Of a stretch of DNA of 64,000 nt, positions 12,791 to 25,356 are shown one piece after another; position 1 is the first letter of the stretch; the number at the start of each line of letters is the position of its first letter. Both the position numbers and the translations under genes were made by a program. Source of the DNA: Parietaria judaica (taxonomy: Eukaryota; Streptophyta; Magnoliopsida; Rosales; Urticaceae); assembly GCA_954871525.1 (NCBI GenBank), contig OX940860.1, forward strand, positions 18,446,001-18,510,000, in the 5' to 3' direction. Below the pieces are notes generated by a model. The model ran no database searches, was not told the origin of the DNA, and saw only the letters and a program-made list of their open reading frames with translations.

Positions 12791-14826
12791 GTGTCCTTTT
12801 TATCTTTTGCTGTGTTTTTGGTTGTTCAAACTTTCAAATTATTAATTGAAGGACTTTGTATTTAAAACTTAAAACATGTAACTAATTGGCTTGATACGTT
12901 GTGTCTTAGAGTTTGATTATTAAGAACATCATTATTTTGATGAACATTACAACTGAAAACAATATAGTTCTTCGAAGTTGTAAACTATAAATTTATTGGT
13001 GAATGACGTACTTTTGATGCAATATTTTACTAATAATCGATACCCTAAGTACCACATTTTGATAGTTTTGTAAAACAAAATCGAATATTTTGTTTTAGAT
13101 GACATATATGCATGTACCAAATATTAGTATTTGTTTGCGGTAAAATCGGTTTTTTTTAAAAAAAATTCAACACTAATCAGTATGTATAATAAAATTTCAA
13201 TGACACGTACTCAATCATAAGCAAACGATAATGAGTAAAAAATTTGTCCAAATCAAAATCAAAATTTAAATGTGGTTTGCGGAGTTAATTTTACACTAAA
13301 ATCATTATCGAATGATAAGTGAGTATTCACTTTTTTTTAATTATTATTTAGAAGAACAAATACCATTATTTATTTGGATAATCTGTTTACTTAGCTTGTT
13401 CAAACACCAAACTATTTGTAATGTATCCCTAAATAGGAAGGCAACAACATGGGTCATTTTTTATACATGACCCACGTTAGCTATGTTTTTTGGAGACTCG
13501 AAAGAAGTTAAGCAGTTAAGAGTTAAACCAAAGTTAGAAAACAAGTGAAATGAACGGGTACGATGGCCCCGAGGAAAATCGACATTTTTATGTGCATATT
13601 GAAATCACATTGTAAAAGTATAGCCTTTAGTGGAAGCATAGACAACCATAATTAATTCTAATCTAAGAATTACTACGCTTTTTAAGAATTAAATTCAACA
13701 AATCACATGCTTGATGCTTCTATTGCTCTAAACTTGAATAAAATAAATTTATCATATGACATGTAACGTAACGCTTAAATCAAGGATTTTTTCAACGTTC
13801 ATTATATTTTTTTTTATATGCAAAGATAATATTTATTTATTTTTTTATGAAAAAGAGAAATCTTTTGAGTTAGATTGAATGCAACCATCTATTTGACTCT
13901 TCGATCCCTAATGATAGAGCACATTAATTGTTAGCAAGTCTTAATTAAACACTATAGATAATATGTGATGTGAATATTGTAATATGTATTGTACATGGTA
14001 TAAATGAATCTCAATCATTTATTTGTGGGTTTCCTTTCTTTGTCAATATATTTACACACGTTACATCAACATTGCATTTACACCTCAACGTTTTAAGGAA
14101 AAGCCAAAACAGCCCATCAAGGACATGTGCTCTTAAATATGTACCAAACTTATTCAACTCTTTTATATCAATAGTGAAAATCTATTTCTAGTTTTTGCAT
14201 GCCATTAAAAATCATGGACAAAATGATAGTTTATCAAAGTTTTTTTTCTTTTCTTTTCCTCCTTTGTTTAAATTTGTAAATCAAAATATGCTTCTATGTT
14301 TTCGTCATATGATTTGGCAATACTACTTTTCAAATAATTTTAAAGTTAATTATTATATAAAAAAAGGTATATAATATTTTAAATATATGAAAATAGAAAA
14401 TTCTTAAAGTTTAAAAATTAAAATGATAAAAAATAAATTAATAACATTTTAAAACAAAATTATGCCTATTTTTGAAAATCAAGAGTACATGTTTAAAAAA
14501 TTAAAACAATCAATTTTCAAGAATTCATTGATTTGTATGTGAACCTTCCAAATCCCAACACCGACACTAACCAATTAAATGTTTCAAAAAAAAGAAGAAA
14601 AAAAGACACTAACCGATTAAATAATAAATTCATGGCCTCCTCTCGTTATAAGCGTGTATAACAAACAAATCACCATTTCCTTAATAACAAGCAAGAATTA
14701 CGTAGGTCGTAACGTATCGATTCCTTAACCATTAAACCCTTTTTAAACTTTAATTTTTTAATTAATTATCTTTTATCTTTTCCCTCCTAACCGAAACGCT
14801 GCGTTTCGCAGTCACAGAGCCTCCCA
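12791..14826. other. Intergenic, AT-rich, no gene seen
   Basis: About 2 kb of low-complexity A/T sequence between two + strand genes. Nothing with coding character; a 73-codon frame at 13970 is AT-rich chance sequence. Confidence 0.5.
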
Positions 14827-14836
14827 TATATAAATA
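14827..14836 (+). promoter_or_regulatory. TATA box of the AGP-like gene
   Basis: TATATAAATA about 209 bp before the start codon at 15045. It is followed by a CT-rich leader (about 14850-15044), the usual layout of a plant promoter and 5'UTR. Confidence 0.6.
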
Positions 14837-15044
14837 GTTCGTTGCGTCTCTAAAGCATCTCTGGTTTCAACCTCACACTCTCGCGCTTCGCCGTTCCCGA
14901 GATTCTCTCTCCTCTCTCAACCGCCATTGTCGTCGGCTTCAGATCTTCGCATTTCAACCTTCGTCTCGCTCCACTCCTGCTCGGAAACTCCCACTCCAGA
15001 TCTGCATTTGCGGTTTCTTGCCTCAATTCCAGACGAAATCCACA

Positions 15045-15575
15045 ATGGCGAAGCGATCCGGCGGTTTCAGTATCACTCTCGGCCTCTCTCTCTGCTTCGC
15101 CGTGCTCTTCGTCTCCGCAGCTCTCGCCGCGCCCGCCGATCCGCCGGCGAGCGATTCGCCCAGCCAGGCGCCGACGGCTTCCCCTCCGTCGCCGCCTCCG
15201 GCTTCCGAGTCTCCCGCCGACGCTCCGACTCCGGCGTCCGATTCTCCAAACTCCTCGCCGCCGTCTCCCCCTCCGGAGGCTCCCACGGACGCTCCTGTGC
15301 CATCGCCGGCCGACGATGGAGTGCCTCCGGTTCCATCTCCGGCTCCGGTTCCCTCCGCCGTGAGCGACGTCTCTCACAGCGACGTCGACGCCGCCGAGGA
15401 GGAAGCGGCGAAAGGCTCGTCAGGCGGAATGAGCGGTTCGAAGAAGGTCGGCGTGGCGATGGGAGTGATCGTGGCGGTGGGGCTGGTCGGAGCGGGAGCG
15501 TTCGTGTACAAGAAGCGGCAGGAGAACATTCGGCGGTCGGAGTACGGGTACGCCATGAGGAGAGAGATCCTCTGA
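15045..15575 (+). CDS. Proline-rich, AGP-like single-pass membrane protein
   Basis: Intronless, 176 codons from MAKRSGG. An in-frame ATG nine codons upstream (15018) would put a polar extension before the signal peptide, so 15045 is preferred. Residues 1 to about 29 form a signal peptide ending in SAALAAP. The ectodomain (about 29-105) is dominated by Pro, Ser, Ala, Asp and Thr with AP, SP and SPPPP-like units, which are sites for proline hydroxylation and arabinogalactan or extensin-type glycosylation. A membrane helix (VGVAMGVIVAVGLVGAGAFVY) and a basic cytosolic tail (KKRQENIRRSEYGYAMRREIL) follow. It is not GPI-anchored like classical AGPs because a charged tail follows the helix. A likely role is at the plasma membrane-cell wall interface; no function is shown by sequence. 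The block around it is very GC-rich, which produces several long antisense open frames without meaning. Confidence 0.85.
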   Translation: MAKRSGGFSITLGLSLCFAVLFVSAALAAPADPPASDSPSQAPTASPPSPPPASESPADAPTPASDSPNSSPPSPPPEAPTDAPVPSPADDGVPPVPSPAPVPSAVSDVSHSDVDAAEEEAAKGSSGGMSGSKKVGVAMGVIVAVGLVGAGAFVYKKRQENIRRSEYGYAMRREIL

Positions 15576-16731
15576 AGAGCTCGCTCGGGTCCTGCCCGAT
15601 CCTCTGGATTTTCTCAAAGGTCACGGTCTCGTTTTCGTATACAGCTGTTTAGATTCTTGATATTCTTTAGGTTGATTGGACTTTGGGCATTTTCTGGGTT
15701 AGTAGTCAGTGAGATTGTAGTGGATTCATGATTGGTTCTCGAGTTTTATACACTGTTTGATTGGATTTGCTTCGTCTTCTTATTATGGGAATGATGCATA
15801 AATAAATAAATAATGAATATGAATTTGGCATATTAAATGAAGCAATTTTGACTACTATGATATGATGACCGGTGAATTCTAATTTAAGAGGCCGGGTTGA
15901 TATCGTCAATTCAGTTGTTATTGCGATCAATTTTCTAATTTAATTTGAATTTCGATATTTATATTCGCTATTTATTTTTTACTCTTGGATTTGGTCAGAC
16001 GGCATAAAAATCGGAAATACTACGAAAATCTTGGAGATAACCTAACAGAAACTCGCGGCAAAAGTTGTTGGAGTGTCAAATTTTGTTGCATGACTTGTGG
16101 CTTCTGGTTTTGACTGACAACCCAAAAATCTTGCTTTAAAGGTGATTAATTAAAGAGGAAGTAAAATAAAGAAAGTCAACGGCTCTCAGATAGTAACGAG
16201 CACCGATTAGAGCAATAATTGGGGAGGGTGGTCTGCTTGTTGCTGGTTTGAATGCCCGTAATCTAGTATTTTGAGATAAAGTACCTTGAATAGGGTTATA
16301 CTATTATTGACTGAGAAAATCGAAATTGGACCAGTGAAAAAAAATTATGTTTCTTCATTGACTGTCATTTTAAAATCGGTAAATCCCGTTTTTTCACTCC
16401 CAAACTTTTCCATTTCAATATTGGTAAATATGGATTCTTTTGGCGGCCTTCGTACTTGTTACCGGTTACTGAAAAAATAAAACTAAATTTACAAAATACC
16501 TTAACGGAAAAATACAATTGTTTTGAAATAACCAATCAAAAAAAGCTAAAACAAATTTCTAAGTAAAAAGCTTCAGGCATGTGCTCAAAGGTCAATTAAC
16601 TAGTCCGATCTTTTTGGAGACTCCATCGAATACAACTTATGGAAATACATTCTATTTATTTTATTTTTTTAATTTATACTTACCATTGGGGCATTGCAAT
16701 GTAAACATGTTCCGAAGAGCGAAGGCGCCTT
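15576..16731. other. Intergenic between convergent genes
   Basis: Contains the 3'UTR of the AGP-like gene (+) and of HDS (-), which converge here. No further gene. The stretch 16280-16480 has repeated ccggt/aaatcggt-like words, possibly a decayed transposon, but no ends could be defined. Confidence 0.45.
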
Positions 16732-19700
16732 TTATTCTTCTGTCGGAGGCTCGACCCAACGGCCGTTGTCTTTGATCAGTTGAATCAACGCATCGGTTGC
16801 ATGTTCCATCTCGATAGCCCGCTTCACTACTGTCTGAAAACAGAATCCCAATTTCCCATCAAACCGACATTCTTCAACGTGATAACCGATAAATGCAACT
16901 AAAGCGTGTTGGCTTCCTGAGAAATGATTTTAAAGGTCGATCTTTAATCGAGTGAGAAATATACCTTCCCAACATAAAGGTCAATCTTCCCAGGAGCACC
17001 GCCGACATACCCAAAGTCGGCATCCGCCATCTCGCCGGGTCCGTTAACAATGCAGCCCATGATTGCGATCTACGATGCAAAAAATAAAATCAAATAACTA
17101 ATATCCACTTCGATAGAGTTGAAATAATAAAGTAGTGTATTTCCGATATCATCAGATCCCATACCGAAACTCCGGGTAGGTGTGATGTCTTCTCCCTTAT
17201 CTGTGCACTTATTTCTTGAAGGTCGAACAAAGTTCGGCCACAGGACGGGCACGAGACATATTCCTGCATTGAGCCATATAATAAAATATAAAATAATTGT
17301 TATATTTTACATAATTATATGACGTTTAAATTATAAACTACGTACGGTCTTTGTGTTACGCATTCTACATCCCTGAAGAAGGTTGAAAGATGTGTTTCTG
17401 AGGAAATCAAAGTCCTTATCTTGTGCTTCAAGTAGAATGCCGTCTCCGAGGCCATCTACTAAGAGCGCTCCCGCGTTGCTACCGGCACCAATGACCAATT
17501 CGTCCCTAAAGAAATCAAAATTTTAGTAACTCGTTAGACTATTGATCTTAGTAACATTCGAGAACAAAACTTGTATTTACCTGTTTATTCCGCTCGGGAA
17601 ATGAATATGGTGAATCACAGGAAAATTCAAGGAGTTTTCTGACAGATACTCAAATAGCCTGGAGAAACATATAAAATTGGTATTAAAGGTATAATTTGAT
17701 GAAGACAAATTTATCAATGCTGGAAAATATATGTCACGGGCCGTGACTTTATCTATGTTTATTTAAGTCGTGTAATTATGCTTGTTATTTTTAATTCTGT
17801 TTTTGAAACTATTTAATTATGTACTATGGTTTAATTATGTATTAAAAGAGCCCTAAGCAATATGAAAAGAAAACCAAGTTTATTAAGTAAGATTCGTTTA
17901 ATAATTTGACTTTTTAATACCTCCGTGCTGAGTGCACTCTGCTGATTTTTTCTTCATTAAAGGGAAGATCATGAAGAATCATGGTGGCATCAATGCCTTT
18001 GAGAATCTCTAGTTCATCGTAAGATTCGTCGCCTCGTAGTGAAACAACCAAGCGTGTGCCTGAAAGGAAATACAAACTAGGTTTTAGCCTTTCCTACCCC
18101 GAACCGATTCTTCATTATATAATAAAAAAATACTAAACAAAGCTATTTCACAGTACCTTCTGGCAAAAGCTTGTAGGCGCCGGTCGACAATTCCTTGAGG
18201 TTGACCAAAACCATGGCATTTGGCAAAGGCTTTGTTAGCTGCTCTGATAACGGAGCTATAACACCCATACTTACATCAATCAATCTTTTGAGAGCCAGCC
18301 TCTGTTGAATAAGAATAAAATTTAAACAAGAATTATTTATCTACAGTAAAATGAAAAATAAATATAATTTATCTCAAGGAATCTTACGGCATCGCTGTCG
18401 TCAACTGGCGGAAGTTCTCTCAGTAAGATCGAGTCCACCGTTGCCAGATCCTAAATAATTGGAAGAAAAGAAAAATTCATGTTCTTGTCCAAATTTATAA
18501 CAATTTTGTAGATTTTCCCAGTGAATAAAATAAAAAATAGACGATATATATTTTGACCTTGAACGGCATGCCGACGACAAGTTTCGCTGCTAGTGACTTG
18601 TACAGGAGCTCCGGCGTCTGGAAGGATTAGACAGTGATCATTCATTCATTTCTCGGGTCAGCAAAGTCAACTTTCCAAACAGAAGAAAAAAAGAGACCTA
18701 AGATTTCGCAGAATACCTTTAACTGATCAAGTGTTACAGACATGAGAACCGAGCCATCACGATGAAGAACACCTCTGAAGTCAACCTCGTCACCCTGCAA
18801 AACCATATATCAAATCTCAAAAAGATAAAAAAATAAATGAGATCTAGTATCTACAAAAATAATTAAATGAGGCTGACCTCCTTTTGAGCAGGAAGTTGAC
18901 CGGACCGGCGCTGGAAATCAAAGTAATGCCTGTGCTTCTCTTCAAAGGGAGCCTGAAGAAAGTTTTATAAAACATTAATTAACTTTACTTGAAACACTCA
19001 CGACAATTTAAACTTATTATAGAATCCTACCACTCCTTGCTGAAGCTCCGCTGCCCTCGTGCCAAGGTTGGCCAATCTTCTGCAAGGATCGATTTCCTCT
19101 TCTGGCGGTTCGGTGAGCGAAACCCTAATGGTATCACCCAAACCATCCTAAACACCCGATTCAATAATCACATTACACTTTAGTGATAGAGTGTTAGAAG
19201 AAGAAAAAATAAATAAAGTTTGCAGATGATACAAGAGTAACGTTGCTTGTGCGGCAAGCTAGTTCTAGCCACGGTTGCCACTCAGATAAATCAAATAGTT
19301 GCATAAACACTTAATATTAAGCATAAAGTAATGGTGGTTTATCGAGAAATTTTGAAATTGGAGTAGAGAAATACCTGGAGAAGGGTTCCAATACCAATTG
19401 CAGATTTCATTCTTCCATCTTCACCTTCTCCGGCTTCGGTAACTCCCAAGTGCAGCGGGTAATCCCAGCCATGAACATACATTTCAGCTACAAGGAGCCG
19501 ATATGCCTGAACCATGATGACCGGATTGCTCGCTTTCATTGAAAATACAAAGTTGTGATAATCCATCTTCCGGCAGATCCTGGCAAACTCAAATGCAGAT
19601 TCAACCTGTCGAATGAATGGCATCCAATACAATTATAACTTTATTTTCATCAAATTTAATAGGAAAAACAAACTTATTTGTCACGGTCGAACGAACAATT

Positions 19701-21367
19701 TGTTTGATCTATTGCTTTACTCGTGAAAACTATGGGAAAAGAACTAGATTGAAGAGATTCGAATTCATCAACTGATAGTGAGATCGAAACAAGAGTTTGT
19801 GGCATTGAAAAGCTTGTAAGAATATCCGGCATAATAGAGATAATAAATAAGAGATTTAAAAATATATAAGATGAAGTAGAGGTTTCTTCACCATGCCCCT
19901 CGGAGAATCTCCATAGTAGCTCATGATGCGATCAGAAAGACTCCCGTGATTAGTTCCGATACGCATCGCTCTTCCATACTTCTTACATTTCTCAACCAAT
20001 GGAGTGAAGACCTAGTACAACAGAAAACGAAAAATATCCAATTAAGATTTTCTCTAAACAAAGGGATTGAAAATGAAATATCTTGGAGAATATGACCAAT
20101 CATAAATTGAAGAAATAGTGTTAACCTGCTCAATGTGTTCAAGTTCCTTTTGATATTCATCATCGGTGTACTCTAACGTTTCAAACTGGGCTCTTCTATC
20201 AGCTGTGTCAACCAATTTATATGAAACCATGAGAACACGCCTTATTTTCTTACTTCCAAATCTTGGTAAAAAAAAAAAAAAATCTTTACCGAAATTTCCA
20301 GGGTTGACACGAATTTTCTCAAAACATTCGGCAACTCTTAATGCAACAGAAGGGGCAAAATGGATATCTGCCACAAGGGGTATATTATAGCTGCACAATG
20401 ATTGTAGCACAGCTATTAGCATCCCGTAAAAGTGAACAATCAAAATTATAAATAGCATAGTTGACTTATTTACTTCTTCTGCACAAGCAAATTCTTGATT
20501 TCGAAACACGCATCTGCTTCTTTCTTCCCTTGAACTGTTATGCGAACAATATCTGCCCCCTTGTCCGCTATTCTCATTACCTACCAAGAGCATGTACTTA
20601 AAATAAGTTTGCAGCAACAGAATATACATATATGATATATGTACGTTTAACACCTGTTCAACGGTTCCAGCAACATCCTTAGTGTCGGATGTAGTCATAG
20701 TTTGAATCCGAATTGGGTGGTCGCTTCCAAGTGCCACGTTCCCCACCATCACGGTCCGTGTTCGTCTCCGGACAGTTTTGTGTAGGGATTCACAGTACTT
20801 CTGTCTCGGCACTGCGAAAATGTTTAGTATCAGAAACAACAATGCCAATTTAAATAGATTTCATAGCACAGAGATTGATAAAAACATTGAACCGTTCAAT
20901 TTGAACGCATACAAATAGTTATCAGTTTTCCCCAGCAAAATATTAATAGAATCAGCTAGTAAAAGGTTAAGATTAAGGTTTTTTTGTTCTTTGCATATCC
21001 ACTTTCCGAAATTCAAAAACACGAGACAGAGGATAATACAGAAATCAAATTATCACTTCTCTTTAGAGTTCCTTCAAACTCTGCGAATTAGCGAAGGCGC
21101 TGTTTATAGACTATCAGTTGCAGACTCACAAAACGCTTTAAGATCATAGTTTTCATTACCTAGCAGGGGGCTTCCTTCTGATGCAGGCTGAAGCTCGGCT
21201 ATTTCGGAGCCTTGATTCGAATTCCGGATCACCGAGACTCTCGTTCTCCCCGATTTCATCCTCTTCACGTCGGAAACTTTAACGAAATCCAAGCTTTTAG
21301 CGAACCCCGAGCCACAGTCCCTGCCCTTCAGGCCCGATAGCGAAGCCGACAAAGCTCCGGCAGCCAT
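16732..21367 (-). CDS. HDS: 4-hydroxy-3-methylbut-2-enyl diphosphate synthase (HDS), plastid
   Basis: Converts MEcPP to HMBPP, the penultimate step of the plastid MEP pathway to isoprenoid precursors, with a [4Fe-4S] cluster. Nineteen exons were followed from 21367 ([12 protein letters not shown]) to the TAA at 16732: 21367-21160, 20811-20654, 20580-20474, 20390-20290, 20202-20126, 20011-19892, 19605-19375, 19147-19031, 18952-18878, 18794-18717, 18617-18558, 18450-18388, 18301-18157, 18059-17921, 17658-17581, 17505-17346, 17263-17165, 17069-16965, 16833-16732. All phases fit and give 740 residues, matching the plant enzyme (about 740). A transit peptide (residues 1 to about 75, Ser/Arg-rich) precedes the TIM-barrel part ([21 protein letters not shown]). 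The plant-specific central insert and the C-terminal cluster domain follow, with ligand cysteines in [10 protein letters not shown] and [15 protein letters not shown] 27-codon in-frame extension upstream of 21367 is probably 5'UTR. Also called GcpE or IspG. Confidence 0.96.
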
Positions 21368-23078
21368 CTTCGCAACCTCAAAGCCAACCTTAACAATCCA
21401 ACGCAAAGTTTCAGCAAGAATTTCCACTTCCACACCAGTCAGTGACACTAAAGCAATCGAAAGCTCTGTTTGCTATGATTATGAAGATCAAACAAAACGG
21501 TTTAAAACTTGAAGATTTTTCTCTCCACCAAGCCCATCACCATAAAGCGATGAAATCAACACAATATATAATAAAAAAAAGGCCGACAAAATCATCACCT
21601 TTCTTTTACACTTTCCACGCAACCAAACAGTACGCGCCAATAATTCAACACAATCACTCGCTCGCTCACGCAGCTCCTCAACGTTTCTGAGTTTGAAGAT
21701 TTCGCACAAATGAGGAGAACAAAAAGCTGACCTGAAAATGCGATCAAATCTGCGAGAGCTATCAGCTTTCGCCTTCGAAAAGCGACGGAGAGAGAGAGAG
21801 AGAGCGAGAAGTCTCTGGAGAGAGAAACGAAACTGGTGGTTGTGGTGAAAAGTTGAGAGCTCAGAAGGTTGGAATCAGTGTGGGACGAAGGAATCCATGG
21901 CTTTGATTTTCTCGAGAAAATTCGGAGAAAATGAATAAACGTTTGTATTGTAGAGTTAGCGGATGAGTATTTGTGGGTGAGACTTAAAAAGACAAAAACG
22001 TTTTTCTCGCATCTTTTTCATTATCCTTTTATTATTCGTCCTCTCTCTTGCACTCCAGTCCTTTAACTTTATTTTTCCTTCTGATTTTGGGACTTTTTTT
22101 CTTTTCTTTTCTGTTATCTGAAATCACTTGTCTACCACATTTCCTAGCCAAAATCACAGCTTTTGGATCTAAATTCTTATTACTTCAAAGGGGTGAAGCT
22201 GGGTCTTTTGTCAATACCTATAGCTATAAATCAGAATTGAATTTCGTGTATCGAAAATCTAAGGACCAAAAATGGATTTCGAAACTCGGGTACCCGCTAA
22301 TATGAATTTTGAATTCTGTGAACTAGTTCTGGGTAAAATATATATATATATATATATGATTTTTTGAGCTGTTTTGTGAAGGCCAATCAAAGTATACGTT
22401 TTTTACTTAATAAAATATTGAGAAAACGCATTTAACAATTTACATAAATTATTTATGTTCAAAGAAAAAATTATAACGCTCCACTGAAGTATTTGGGTCA
22501 CTTCTTTGATGCTTGTTGAACAATTGATTGATTTATTTATTTTTGTTATTTTCTGGTTCTGAGGGACTTTCATAAGCTACTTCACACTTGCAAATTGCAC
22601 CGTTATTTATTATAAATGACTAGATGAAATCGAATTTTATGATGATATATAAATATGCTAAATTTTCTTGATACCATTTTTCGCAGGGTAAAATTACATA
22701 AAATTTGCTAAATTACATAAAATTAATACCCATTTACGGTTGCATGAGATTCCAGTGTATATTCGGTTATTTGCATTATATAGTCATTCCTCACCAACTT
22801 ATTTTGCAAGTTTGTAATTATTAATACTTGAAGGACTAAAGTGCAAAATCAACGTACGCGAGGCACACGACGAACAGACAGTGAGAGACTTAAATACGGA
22901 AGCACGAAAGGAACGTGAAGTCAAGAATCTAATTAGGGACTATTTTGCAATATTCCATTCCTAAAAGGCCCTTAAATTTGATTTTATTTGTTTACTAATC
23001 AGTTACTGATGAGCAAAGGAATATTCCAAATGTAAATATTGAGCCAACTAACTAGGGGTGTACTACTCGTATTTTGTG
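21368..23078. other. 5' flank of HDS and intergenic DNA
   Basis: Includes the HDS leader: a GA-rich run at 21785-21805 and a probable 5'UTR exon near 21730-21900. AT-rich sequence follows, with an (AT)n run at about 22341-22358. No coding gene recognised. Confidence 0.45.
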
Positions 23079-23083
23079 TGTTC

Positions 23084-23684
23084 TGTTAATGCCGAAAATC
23101 AGCTTAACACTAAAGCGGCCAAAGTCTTGGTTTGGGCCGGGCCCAATGTCCGCCCGACGGTTGGATCGCACTTGAGGCGTGATTCTTCACTCTTTGATAG
23201 CCCAAAAATATTTTCCGGAATCTTCGCTCCTATCTTCGTCTCTGAGAAAATGAGAGAAACGTGAACTTAAAGGGGTACGGAGGGGGCGCCTCCGCATCCA
23301 CCTCCGACGCTCAACATTAGTCGGGTATTAAAGTCGATAGTTTAGAAACGGGAAATAGAAGTTTTTATTGATGCAAGGGGCGTTTGGAGAAGTGTTTAAG
23401 CTCTGAGTTCGAATGAGATCAGATCCGTTTTTCTGAGTTTGAAGCTTCTATTTATAGAAGGGTCCATGGATCTTTGTGTAATTAAAAATAACTTCTTTGA
23501 GCCCCTGAGTAATTAAGTAATTGTTCTGAAAAAGTAAGCGCGCTCATTTAAGCGCTCCAATTTCAAGGGTGCCCATTTCAAGTGCGCCCATACTTTTTGG
23601 GTTTTTAATAATTTTGGGCCCTATTTTTGGGTACGCTCTTTGAGTTGGCCCTAATTTTTCTGGGTGTGAAAAATACCCATAACA
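23084..23684. mobile_element. Solo LTR with 5-bp target-site duplication
   Basis: A 601-bp unit begins TGTTA and ends TAACA, the classic short inverted ends of an LTR. It is flanked on both sides by the 5-bp direct repeat tgttc (23079-23083 and 23685-23689). The inside is GC-richer than the surroundings in its first half. No polyprotein lies next to it, so it is best read as a solo LTR left by recombination between the two LTRs of a retrotransposon. Superfamily and orientation cannot be fixed without the internal region. Confidence 0.8.
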
Positions 23685-24536
23685 TGTTCTACTTGAACTC
23701 GTGACTTAATCATTTTTAGCTATTTTTATATTGATGTGTACCCGTTCCGTTTAATAATCAAATTTGACATATAAGCAGTACTAAAAACACATAATAATAT
23801 AAAATTCATAAAAATAAAACTTATTCTTTAATAGTGTTTAAATGAGTCTAATCGTGTTATTGTATTTGTAAATTCACCTATTATTTAATTATATTAAATA
23901 CCGTTATACCAGACCTATTTAAAATCGACCTAAATTCATTTACATTTTACACGATTTCATAATTCGTGTCCGACCCCAAAATTACCAGCCCTACAGCTAA
24001 CTAATTGGTCAACTTATGAATTAGTTTGCATTTTTCACGTTAAGACTTCCGATGATGCTTTTATGATCACTTAAGACACGTTGACTTATTGCCAATGTAG
24101 ATAACTATGTTTAACTAATATGATAATAATTATTTATTAAGGCTAATATGTCTTACCGATTTTGTATTTATGTTTTTATGTAATATTTTATGAGAAATTG
24201 CTCTAAATAGCCAGATTGAAACATGAGTTTAGCAAAATAGCCAAAGTTTGGTTAATTTTGTAAACTAGCCAATTAACATGAGGTGGCATATTAATAACAA
24301 TTTTTATTCCTGAAATACCCTTTAATTAATCATTTTAGATTAATATTTTCGTAATTAATTAAAATGGTAATTAAACTTATCAGCACAAATCAAGGTATGA
24401 TTAATTGTGCACAAAATTTGGAATTTAATTACAAATTTTGAATAATCTCTCTCCTCTTCTCTCTCTCTCTCACACGAGCATTTTTTCTTCTCCTCTCTTT
24501 GAACCATAACCAGAGCTTCTCTCTCTCCTCCGAGCT

Positions 24537-24761
24537 TTGTCGGCCATGGCGGACGGCGCGGCGGCGAAGCACGCCGTCCCGGTCATCTCCGACCTGCGGA
24601 GGAGAGTCTCCGTCCACAACACACCTTCGATCTGCGCCGCGCGGGATCGCTCTGCCGATCCGTCGTCGATGGAGATGATGTCGCCGGCGGAGAAGTCGCG
24701 GAGTCCGTCGACGATTTCGTGGAGTCTGTTTTCGCGCTCAATCACCGAGGTAGGAGTCTAA
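24537..24761 (+). pseudogene. Candidate captured gene fragment inside the Pack-MULE
   Basis: A 74-codon open frame (ATGs at 24537 and, in better context gccATGgcg, at 24546) preceded by a CT-rich leader. The frame is Ala/Ser/Arg-rich with no domain I recognise. The opposite strand is also open over this stretch (24470-24745), so the coding strand of the original gene is uncertain. The sharp GC contrast with the rest of the element points to capture from a host exon. Confidence 0.4.
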
Positions 24762-25276
24762 TAGACATCGCCTTCTCTATGAAGCGTCGAATCTGGGTTT
24801 GAATCACCACCCACCACCTCTGCACGCACTGTCAAGCTCCGACCGCCACCAACGGAGTCGATGAATTAATTCGTGTTGATGTTCATTAATTCATGTTGAT
24901 TCGGTTTAGTAATGTTTAATTTTTTAATTTTCAAAAATAATTTGATTTAATTTGTTGTAGATCCATATTAATGTCTTTAATCTGTGTGTATTTTAGTTTA
25001 CTGATTATGTTTATTTTTTTAAAAATAAATTTTGTTTTATTTACTGTACATTTGTGTTTGTTAATTTGTGTTTATTTCAGTTTATCCTTCGTGAACTTCT
25101 TCAAAATATATTTGAAGGAGATAGAGATGAAGCTCCGACGAGGAAACACGGAGGCCACGGCGATCGACGGCGAAGCTTCGGCGGTCTTACGGGAGAGAGA
25201 AAGAGAGAGATTATTTTTTGTATTTAAAATATTTGATTATTGTATTTACATTTTAATATGAATAATATTTTTTATT

Positions 25277-25356
25277 GTTAATTTACGTTGATTCGTTATC
25301 AATTTACGTTGATTCGTTGTTGATTTACGTTAATTCGTTGTTAATTTACGTTGATT
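25277..25356. repeat. 21-bp tandem repeat, about 3.8 copies
   Basis: Four consecutive units of the type gttaatttacgttgattcgtt with few changes, the last one incomplete. It lies inside the Mutator-like element near its right terminal repeat; subterminal tandem repeats are common in such elements. Confidence 0.8.

Noticed and set aside
14850..15652. Long open frames on both strands overlapping the AGP-like gene (up to 241 codons)
   Set aside because: They are Arg/Pro-rich shadows of a GC-rich Pro/Ser coding exon. Only the frame from 15045 has a signal peptide, membrane helix and stop in the right places.
19339..20848. Independent minus-strand genes suggested by 97- and 264-codon frames
   Set aside because: They are HDS exons read through into introns; the 19-exon model accounts for them.
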